In this document: piece by piece, positions 8,721-14,839 of the stretch | How the letters are laid out: each line of letters starts with the position of its first letter | Position numbering within the stretch: the first letter of the stretch is position 1 | Source of the DNA: Actinomycetes bacterium | Lineage (GTDB): Bacteria > Actinomycetota > Acidimicrobiia > Acidimicrobiales > Bog-793 | Direction: 5' to 3' | Assembly (NCBI GenBank): GCA_021823365.1 | Contig: JAKAOD010000017.1 | Span: 1 to 15,153 of the forward strand | Length of the DNA stretch: 15,153 bases | The notes under the pieces: model-generated | What the model saw: only the letters and a program-made list of their open reading frames with translations | Told to the model about the DNA's origin: nothing | Database searches by the model: none | Made by a program: the position numbers and the translations under genes

Positions 8721-9292
8721 CGCAACAGATGCGGTCTTCTGCGGCGTCGATGAAGATGATCAACCGGAGGGTGGCGGCGCTGGCCGCAGCGGCCGTCGTG
8801 CTCATGGTCCCGTGGATGGTGTTCCTCGGCGTCACCCTCCCCCCCCGATACGAGGCACGTCAGTGGCCACTGCTTTGGATCGGCTTCGACTTCTTCGAGG
8901 TGGTGGCACTCGCCCATGTGGCGTGGTCGGCATGGTTCCGCAGGCAGGTCACCCTCATCAGCAGCATCGTGGTCGCCACGTTGCTGTTCGCCGACGCATG
9001 GTTCGACGTGGTCACGTCGATCGGGAACCGCGACGAGTGGGTCACGGTTGCCACGGCCCTCGCCGGCGAGCTCCCGCTGGCGCTCTTCTTCCTCTGGATC
9101 GCTCGCCGCATCCTCGTCCGCATGGTCGCCGCACTTCACTGCGCCGAGGGCAGGCAAGGACCGCCCCCGCGCCTGCGCGACGCCAGCATCCTCGCCCACC
9201 CCGTCCGGCCGGGCGCGGCGTCCGCATGGGACCATCGGGACCCGCTCGGGGAGGGGGCGGACTGGAGGGACGCCGACGGGGCGAGCCTCTGA
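8681..9292 (+). CDS. Four-helix membrane protein of unknown function
   Basis: Up to 203 residues with four predicted membrane helices: VAALAAAAVVLMVPWMVFLG, a segment around PLLWIGFDFFEVVALAHVAW, a segment around ISSIVVATLLFADAWFDVV, and ATALAGELPLALFFLWIAR. The WIGFDFFEV and LLFADAWFDV motifs place acidic and aromatic residues inside helices. From memory such proteins are common and uncharacterised in actinobacteria. The start is uncertain: ATG 8681 has no clear ribosome site, and ATG 8729 or 8750 are alternatives just before the first helix. The C-terminal 50 residues are polar and probably cytoplasmic. A hairpin follows its stop. No function can be given. Confidence 0.7.
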   Translation: MARDDPAAVPPGLTQQMRSSAASMKMINRRVAALAAAAVVLMVPWMVFLGVTLPPRYEARQWPLLWIGFDFFEVVALAHVAWSAWFRRQVTLISSIVVATLLFADAWFDVVTSIGNRDEWVTVATALAGELPLALFFLWIARRILVRMVAALHCAEGRQGPPPRLRDASILAHPVRPGAASAWDHRDPLGEGADWRDADGASL

Positions 9293-9302
9293 GCGGCAGT
9301 GT

Positions 9303-9333
9303 CGGCGATCCACTCGGCTCGTGTGGATCGCCG
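9303..9333. terminator. Strong hairpin between convergent genes
   Basis: CGGCGATCCAC (9303-9313) pairs perfectly with GTGGATCGCCG (9323-9333) around a 9-nt loop, giving an 11-bp stem. It lies 10 bases after the membrane-protein stop and about 120 bases past the end of the convergent minus-strand flavoprotein gene. There is no U-run on either side, which is common for high-GC actinobacterial terminators. A bidirectional terminator is the likely role. Confidence 0.65.
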
Positions 9334-9454
9334 GAGGCCCGGGCGTCACGGAACGAGACGAACTCCAAGCACACCTCGCTCAGGCCGGGGCCACGCAGCC
9401 TCCACACCCTGCCAGGCGAGCGCCCATGGCGCGTCGTCGAGTCGATGTCGTCTT

Positions 9455-10864
9455 TCAACCGCCCGGTCGACGGCGAGGCTCGTAAGGGGGGTCGTGGATG
9501 GGTCTCGGCATCAGCGCGTGCTGGAGCGCCTGGGAGAGCCCCGGGAACACCGACAGGGTGCCGGCCGCCTGGGCGAGGGTGAGGCCGCCGGTCATGGCGA
9601 AGGCGATCCCTTGGATGAGCTCGGGCGAGCCCGCTCCGACAGCGTGGGCGCCGAGGATCCGGCCGCTGCCGGCCTCGGCGAGGACCTTCACGAAGCCCTC
9701 CGGCTCGCCGACGACGTTGCCGACCGGACAGACGTCCCGGTAGTCCTGACGGTGCACCTCGACGGCGAGTCCCTCGTCGCGCGCCTGGTCCTCGGTCAGC
9801 CCCACGCCCGCCACCGGCGGAGTGAGCCCGACCAGGTACGGGACCACCCGGTCGTCGAAGGCGGCCCGCTCGCCCCTCAGGGCGTTGCCGGCGACCATCG
9901 TGCCCTGCTTGGTGGCGACCGGCGACAGCTGGTAGGACCCGGCTCGCACGTCCCCGATGGCATAGATGTGCTCCACGTTGGTACGCAACGTGGGGTCGGT
10001 TGGGATCCCGTGGCGGTCATAGGCCACCCCGGCGGCCTCGAGAACGAGATCGTCGACTGCCGGCACCATCCCGGCCGCCAGGAGCACCCGGTCGGCCTCG
10101 AGCTGCAAGGGGCCGTCGGGTGCCGTCGCCTCCACGGCGATGCCCCCGCCCTGCCGGGTGAGGCGCTCGACCCCGGTGGAGAGGTGCAGGGTGATCCCGA
10201 GCCGCTCCGCCATGGCCGCCACCTCGGACCGCACGTCCTGGTCGACCCGTCCGAGCACATGGTCCAGCAGCTCGATGACCGAGACCTCGACGCCGACGCG
10301 GGCCATCATGAAGGCGAACTCCATGCCGATCACTCCGCCGCCGATCACGACCAAGCGGCGGGGGAGCTCGCGCGCCTCGAGCATCTCGACGTGCCCATCG
10401 GCCAGCTCGATGCCGTCGATAGGCAGTTTGGGCAGCCTCGCACCGGTCGCCACCACGATCGAGGCGCCGTGGAGGACTCGGTCACCGACGGCGACTGAGT
10501 GCGGGTCGACGAAGCGACCGGACCCGGCGACGAGGATCGCCCCGCCTTGGACGAGCTCCTCGGGCTTGGGATCGGCGCAACCGGCCACGATGGCCTGGGC
10601 CCGGTCTACGGCGGCAGCCCAGTCGACCTGCGGTTCGCCGACGGTGATCCCGAACTCGGAGGACCGGCGGATCAGGCTGAGGATCTCGGTGACCCTGACC
10701 AGGGTCTGCTTGGGGATTCACCCGTAGTGGAGTCAGGTGCCGCCGATCTTGTCGGGCTCCACCACCGCCACGCTGGCGCCGAGCGCCAACGCCCGCCGCG
10801 CCACCGCGCCGCCGCCCGGGCCAGCGCCGAGGACCACCAGGTCGTAGCGATCGGCTGCGTCCAT
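9455..10864 (-). CDS. MerA/Lpd-like flavoprotein with UGA at both redox Cys positions; candidate selenoprotein
   Basis: A 469-codon FAD/NAD(P)-dependent disulfide-reductase-family protein. ATG 10864 has GGGAGGAG just upstream. Domains are an FAD fold (GAGPGG, 13-18), the active-site motif, ATGAR (139-143), an NAD(P) fold (GGGVIG, 175-180), the FAD-contacting IGD (303-305), and the C-terminal dimerisation domain. Where the family has GGTCLHYGCIP, this gene reads GGT-UGA-LHYG-UGA-IP, so UGA sits at residues 44 and 49, exactly the CxxxxC pair. Everything else is in frame and well conserved. The gene's own stop is also UGA. A SECIS-like hairpin follows the second UGA. The usual catalytic His and Glu near the C-terminus appear as F440 and Q445 (TLSVFPGLSQAL), closer to mercuric reductase than to Lpd or glutathione reductase. 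There is no N-terminal metal-binding domain or C-terminal CC. Selenocysteine is most likely, cysteine by an opal tRNA is the alternative, and a substrate is not assignable. It is divergent from the SQR-like gene, with box C between. Confidence 0.85.
10691..10706 (-). promoter_or_regulatory. SECIS-like hairpin inside the flavoprotein gene
   Basis: Read on the minus strand, GACCCU pairs with AGGGUC around a GGUC loop, giving a perfect 6-bp stem. Seventeen bases separate the second UGA (10718-10720) from the first loop base, and 32 separate the first UGA from it. E. coli fdhF has 18 bases and the same GGUC apical loop. Bacterial SECIS elements place the UGA roughly 16-37 bases from a loop that begins with G, so both UGA codons are in range. 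The bulged U of fdhF is not evident, but bacterial SECIS structures vary. Confidence 0.65.
10718..10720 (-). other. In-frame UGA at residue 49 (second active-site position)
   Basis: Codons around it read TAC GGG TGA ATC CCC AAG (Y G ? I P K). This is the second Cys of CxxxxC, normally the one forming the charge-transfer complex with FAD. It is the UGA best placed for the hairpin at 10691-10706. Confidence 0.9.
10733..10735 (-). other. In-frame UGA at residue 44 (first active-site position)
   Basis: Codons read GGC ACC TGA CTC CAC (G G/T ? L H context, GGT?LHYG). This is the first Cys of CxxxxC, normally the interchange thiol. It has no separate strong hairpin of its own. A weak GGG/CCC stem would place the second UGA in its loop. 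Recoding would have to use the hairpin 32 bases downstream. Confidence 0.9.
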
Positions 10865-10931
10865 CGGTTCTCCTCCCGGCGTACACCTAGGTCGGCAACA
10901 GCGAGCCTACGACAGGGTCCGTTGCGGGACA

Positions 10932-10947
10932 AGGGTCGTTCGACCCT
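10932..10947. promoter_or_regulatory. Box C: perfect DosR-like palindrome in the divergent promoter
   Basis: AGGGTCGTTCGACCCT is a perfect 6-bp inverted repeat around GTTC and matches box A at 14 of 16 positions. It lies 86 bases before the SQR-like start (11034) and 67 bases before the flavoprotein start (10864), so it could control both. A partial second copy, AGGGTCCGTTGCGGGA, may lie just to its left (about 10915-10930). A tRNA T-arm was considered and excluded because the loop is only four bases. Confidence 0.6.
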
Positions 10948-11033
10948 GGCTGGACCCGCCACCGAAGCGGAGACTGGCGACGGTACCGGGTCACTGCGCC
11001 GGCCGCGCAGGCAGCGCCACAGGGGGTACGGCG

Positions 11034-12311
11034 ATGGCAGAGCAGATCGTGATCCTGGGTGGCGGGACCGGGGGGACGCTGCTCGCCAACCGCCTGCGCC
11101 GTGCCTACGGACGGCGTGAGGCGGCCATCGCCGTGGTCGACCGGGACGACCGCCACATCTACCAGCCCGGCCAGGTGCCCGTTGCCTTCGGCATCAGCCG
11201 GCCGAAGGACATCGTTCGGTCCCGCCGGCGCCAGCTGCGAGCCGGAGTCGACTTCCACGAGACCGAGATCGGCCACGTCGACCTCGGCGAGCAGCAGGTG
11301 CATCTGGATGGTGGCCCCGTCCTCGACTACGACGTGCTGGTGGTCGCCACCGGGGCGCGCCTCGCCCCCGAGGCCACCCCCGGCCTCACCGGGCCGGGAT
11401 GGATGGACACGGTGCTCACCTTCTACGACCTAGAGGGCGCTGCCGCCCTCTCAGCGGCCCTCGAGCGCTTCGACGAGGGGCGCCTCGTGGTCGGCGTGGT
11501 CGACATGCCGATCAAGTGCCCCGTCGCACCCCTCGAGTTCTGTCTCTTGGCCGACTGGTACTTCACCCAACGCCACCTGCGCGACCGGATCGAGATCACC
11601 TTCCTGAGCCCCCTGCCCAACCTCTTCTCGGCGCCAATCGCCGACGCGAGCGTCGAGCAGCTCTTCGCCGAGAAGCGGGTCGGCCAGGAGACCGGCTTCC
11701 ACATCTCAGAGGTCGACGGGGCGAGCGGACGGATCCTCGGCGAAGACGAGCGGGAGATCGGCTTCGACCTGGCGGTGGTCGTCCCGTCCTTCCGGGGCGC
11801 CGCCTATGTCGGACGCTCTGCGGGTCTCGGGAACGACCGGGACTTCATCGAGGTGGACACCAAGACCCTGCAGTCGCCTGTGTATCCGAACGTGTTCGCC
11901 ATCGGCGACGCCGCCGACCTCCCCACCTCCAAGACCGGGTCGGTGGCGCACTTCGAGGGCGAGGTGGTCGCCCACAACGTCCGCCGGTTCCTCGCCGGGC
12001 AGCCCGCCGACGCCCACTACGACGGCCACGGCACCGGCTTCATCGAGACCGGCTTCCACAAGGCGATGCTGCTCGACTCGAACTACACCACCCAGCCCCT
12101 GCCCGGACACTTCCCGACCGCCGTCGGGCTGCCGCTCCTGAAGGACTCGCGCCTCAGCCACCTGGCCAAGGTCGAATTCCAGTGGTTCTACTGGCACTTC
12201 CTCCTCCCCGGGCGTGACATCCCCGGGCTCGGGTCGGCCATGCCGACGCGCGGAAAGGCCCGGGTGGCGGACATCGACGCCGCACCCGGCGCTCCGGCCC
12301 CGCCTGCGTGA
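11034..12311 (+). CDS. SQR-like FAD-dependent oxidoreductase (sulfide:quinone reductase family)
   Basis: A 425-residue flavoprotein likely peripheral to the inner membrane. It has GGGTGG near residue 9 for FAD, DRDDRHIYQPGQVPVAFG, DMPIKCPVAPLEF with C162, C170 just after, and IGDAADLPTSKTGSVAHFE, all typical of SQR-related proteins that pass electrons from sulfide or polysulfide to quinone. C162 matches the conserved SQR cysteine of KCPxAP. The late cysteine expected in DGHxxCFIETG is Gly335 here (HGTGFIETGF), so the classical Cys pair is incomplete and the reaction may differ. ATG 11034 has AGGGGG at 11021-11026. A hydrophobic C-terminal region (FQWFYWHFLLPG) could bind membrane. It is divergent from the candidate selenoflavoprotein, with box C shared. 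Confidence 0.85.
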   Translation: MAEQIVILGGGTGGTLLANRLRRAYGRREAAIAVVDRDDRHIYQPGQVPVAFGISRPKDIVRSRRRQLRAGVDFHETEIGHVDLGEQQVHLDGGPVLDYDVLVVATGARLAPEATPGLTGPGWMDTVLTFYDLEGAAALSAALERFDEGRLVVGVVDMPIKCPVAPLEFCLLADWYFTQRHLRDRIEITFLSPLPNLFSAPIADASVEQLFAEKRVGQETGFHISEVDGASGRILGEDEREIGFDLAVVVPSFRGAAYVGRSAGLGNDRDFIEVDTKTLQSPVYPNVFAIGDAADLPTSKTGSVAHFEGEVVAHNVRRFLAGQPADAHYDGHGTGFIETGFHKAMLLDSNYTTQPLPGHFPTAVGLPLLKDSRLSHLAKVEFQWFYWHFLLPGRDIPGLGSAMPTRGKARVADIDAAPGAPAPPA

Positions 12312-12422
12312 GCAGCGGGCTTTGTCGCAGTAAGGTTGGACGACCTGCAAGCCGCTGGTCCATGGCACTGTTCCGGTCCCGGCGCGTCCGATATCGGTGC
12401 GAGAAGGCATTTCACCGCAGAC

Positions 12423-12713
12423 ATGGCGTTCGAGGAGCAAATCCCCGACACCGTAAAGCCGCGGGCGGCTGTCCTCCTCGACGTGCCGGCCGAGAAATGC
12501 CGGCAGCGCCTGCTCGTCCGGGCGGCTATGGCTATAGAGGGTCGCGACGACGACGCGGCCGGGACGATCGACCATCGCCTTGATCTGTTCGAAGAGGACC
12601 TGACGCCGGTGATCGAGTGCTACCAGCAGTGGGGACTCCTCATTCGAGTCGACGACGTGGCGGATCGCCGCGTCGTGACCGAGCGGAGCCTCGATCGCCG
12701 GGGCACCCCGTGA
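12423..12713 (+). pseudogene. 5'-truncated adenylate-kinase-like remnant
   Basis: The frame reads RAAVLLDVPAEKCRQRLL, then EGRDDDAAGTIDHRLDLF, then TPVIECYQQWGLLIRVDD. This matches the C-terminal half of adenylate kinases: AMP-side LDVP, the RxDD segment, and the final xVD. The N-terminal P-loop (GPPGAGKGT) and AMP-binding parts are absent from all upstream frames, and the open frame extends only to 12336 with unrelated sequence. About 96 of the usual 190-215 residues remain. It ends in TGA overlapping the GTG of the next gene. A domain-only protein is possible but loss of the P-loop argues against kinase activity. Confidence 0.65.
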
Positions 12714-13957
12714 CCACTCAAGCGAGCGACGGAGGCGCCGGGCCGGTCGCCGGCTCTCCGTTCCAGGTCATGTTCGTCGTGCTGTTTCCGGTCCGCGCAC
12801 CTCGAAGCTTCGAGGGCTTCCCAACCTCCCTCGCCGGGATCGACCCGCTGCCGCAGGGCGCCGTGCAGGTTCGGATGGACCAGCTCCACGACGTCCAGGC
12901 AGCGATCCTCGGGCAGGAGTACCTCGAGAGCCGTCGGGTCGCCCGCTGGCCGCTCGGGCGGATCCGGCTCCCCGAGGATGTCGAGGGCACAGGCCCGGGC
13001 TGCGCCGAGGTGTTCTTGGTGACCCATACTGCTGGGGGTGCCTTGTGGGAGGCGTGGATGGCACCGTCGGACCAGACGCTCGACGCTGCTCGCTTCGTCT
13101 CGTGGCTACGGCCGGACCAGGACACGAGCCCGGTGGGCGTGCTTCGCCAGGCCGTCGCCCGTCTCACCCGAGAGCTCCTCTCGTCGCCGGAGCCCGACGA
13201 CGCCTTCCCCTTCACGGTGCTGCGCCGGCCCGGCAAGACGGCGCCTGTTGAAGCCGTGGTCGCCGACAACTCCGAGGACTTGGTGCGGATCCTCTACCTC
13301 GACAAGTCGAGGCTCAGCTTCAAGCAAAGGGTCATCGACGAGGAGCTCGCCCACGACTTCTGCCTACGCGACGGGGGGATCTCGCTGCTCGCGGCCCGCG
13401 GCGCCCTCGACCTGCGGGTGGGCGAGAGCCTGGTGGTCGACCCGGCGAGCGGGACGGTCCTCGTTCCGCGAAGCGCCCTCCCGCTCCTTGTCTCCATCGA
13501 GCTCCTGCTCGTCGAACGGGTGGTGTTGCAGGTCTTCCTTCGGCAGGTCGCCGGGGATGCCGAGCCGGGGTCGCTCTCCCGCCTGCTCGAGCTCAAGACT
13601 GCGATGCTCGACGGGCTGGCCGAGTACCGCGGCACGGTCGCCGAATCCAACCGGTTCAGCTCGGAGGTCACCTCCTACGGCGAGCAGGTCCTCGGCCTCG
13701 ACGTCCTCTACGCGACGCTCACCGAACGGCTCGATGCCCTCACCTTCGACATCACAACCAGGTACCAGCAGAAGACCAACGCCTTGCAGTTCGCCCTCAC
13801 CGTGGTACTCGGCAGCTTCCAGGCTGCGAGCGTCGCCGCAGTGATCGCCTCCGTCGCCTACCGGCAGGGGCCGCTGCTGGTGCTCGCCTGGGCAGCCGGG
13901 ACGGCGCTCGCCGCCGCCGCGGCGATCACGGCGTTGTTCCGCCACCACATGCGCTGA
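12710..13957 (+). CDS. Membrane-anchored protein of unknown function, CorA-like topology
   Basis: 415 residues from GTG 12710, which overlaps the preceding stop as GTGA. An upstream in-frame ATG at 12617 would add Arg-rich, non-coding-looking sequence, so the GTG is preferred. Residues 1-300 form a soluble alpha/beta domain without a motif I recognise. A long helical region follows (LLELKTAMLDGLAEYRG and on to LTERLDALTFDITTRY), then two membrane helices near the end (ALQFALTVVLGSFQAASVAA and PLLVLAWAAGTALAAAAAIT). Soluble domain, long helix and two C-terminal helices recall CorA or RMD1/DUF155 proteins, but no GMN motif is present, so magnesium transport is not supported. No function is assigned. 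Confidence 0.75.
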   Translation: MTTQASDGGAGPVAGSPFQVMFVVLFPVRAPRSFEGFPTSLAGIDPLPQGAVQVRMDQLHDVQAAILGQEYLESRRVARWPLGRIRLPEDVEGTGPGCAEVFLVTHTAGGALWEAWMAPSDQTLDAARFVSWLRPDQDTSPVGVLRQAVARLTRELLSSPEPDDAFPFTVLRRPGKTAPVEAVVADNSEDLVRILYLDKSRLSFKQRVIDEELAHDFCLRDGGISLLAARGALDLRVGESLVVDPASGTVLVPRSALPLLVSIELLLVERVVLQVFLRQVAGDAEPGSLSRLLELKTAMLDGLAEYRGTVAESNRFSSEVTSYGEQVLGLDVLYATLTERLDALTFDITTRYQQKTNALQFALTVVLGSFQAASVAAVIASVAYRQGPLLVLAWAAGTALAAAAAITALFRHHMR

Positions 13958-14839
13958 CAACAGTTGCGCTGACCCACCACCGGGCAGTCTGCCGTCGCAC
14001 GAACGCCGCCCCTCCACCGATGATCGGGGCCACCGCGGCTGCGGAGCCCTAAAGCTCAGCCGGGCCTTGCCTGAAGGTTGCTCCGACCCAGTGGTGCCGT
14101 GCCGAAGGCGAGGTCTGCGAGGGCCCACGTAGCCCACACGGCGCGCACGAGCCGGTCGAGGCGTGCCCGTGGAACAGGACGAGGTCGGCCACGGCCGCGG
14201 TCTTCGGTCGTGGGCCGAGGCGACCCTGGGCCGAGCGGGTGTCGATCACTTCGAAACTGGGCAGCCCGAGGATGTCGAGCCATCCCGGCGCGTACCAGCG
14301 GTCCCGAGGCCCCTGGCTGCGGGCCGATTGCTCGAGGTTGGTGCGGTGGCGCTGCGCTCGTCGGCGGCCATCGTGTCAGAACTTGAGGACGGTGGCGCCC
14401 CTTTGTTCGCAAAGCGGACGTAGGCATCGCGTGCGTACCGCGAGGTGATGCCCGCGCGGACAGCGCCTTCTCGCTTCCCCGCGGCGCGCGCCGCGTTTGG
14501 GCACGCCCCGACCGGGACTCCGGCCACGACCAGCTCTCCTTGGCTCGGCGCTCGCGCGCGGCGGGGCCGACTCCGTTGGCACCGTAGGCGACGTCGGGCT
14601 CCGGTCTCTCGACCATCTCGGTGACGATCGAGGGTGCATCAAGGGTGGTCGCGATCACGTGGATTGTCACCCACGAGAGCAGCCCGGCCTTCCCTGTCGC
14701 AGCATCGGCGAGGATTGTCACCTACGAGAGCAGCCCGGCCTTCCCTGTCGCAGGATCGGCGAGCCGTAACGGGGTAGAGGGCTGCTCGGGGTTCGTAGGC
14801 CGTGACACCGGCCACCGGAGCCCGCCGGTTTAGCACCGT
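13958..14839. other. 880-base stretch without a convincing gene
   Basis: Both strands carry long open frames, the longest at 14056-14721 minus and 14246-14527 minus, but none has a recognisable motif and their composition is Arg/Pro/Ser/Ala-rich like shadows. Short stretches such as APSIVTEMVERPEPDVAYG (near 14590-14640) and AVRAGITSRYARDAYVRF (about 14405-14460), both minus but in different frames, look more protein-like. They could be a decayed, frameshifted gene. No tRNA or CRISPR pattern was found. The right side holds the 51-bp duplication. Confidence 0.5.
14661..14762. repeat. Two tandem copies of a 51-bp unit
   Basis: 14661-14711 and 14712-14762 differ at about two positions (CCCACG versus CCTACG, and AGCATC versus AGGATC). 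Each unit starts GGATTGTCAC and contains GAGAGCAGCCCGGCCTTCCC. The period of 51 is a multiple of three, so any frame across it gives a 17-residue repeat, but I see no credible gene using it. Near identity points to a recent duplication. Confidence 0.9.

Noticed and set aside
9299..10498. 399-residue plus-strand ORF opposite the flavoprotein
   Set aside because: Shadow composition. The minus strand has ordered FAD, NAD(P) and dimerisation motifs.
9455..10588. Flavoprotein annotated as a shorter 377-residue gene starting at 10588
   Set aside because: This would remove the FAD-binding GAGPGG motif and active site. The upstream frame is family-like to ATG 10864 with a strong ribosome site, interrupted only by the two UGA codons.
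9455..10864. Flavoprotein as an ordinary pseudogene
   Set aside because: Both stops are UGA and both fall exactly on the conserved cysteines, with no frameshift or other decay in 469 codons.
10932..10947. T-arm of a tRNA (GTTCGAC within AGGGTCGTTCGACCCT), possibly a UGA-decoding tRNA next to the UGA gene
   Set aside because: The stem closes on a 4-base loop instead of seven, and no acceptor or anticodon arms fit around it.
14661..14762. CRISPR array
   Set aside because: Only two directly adjacent 51-bp copies with no spacers.
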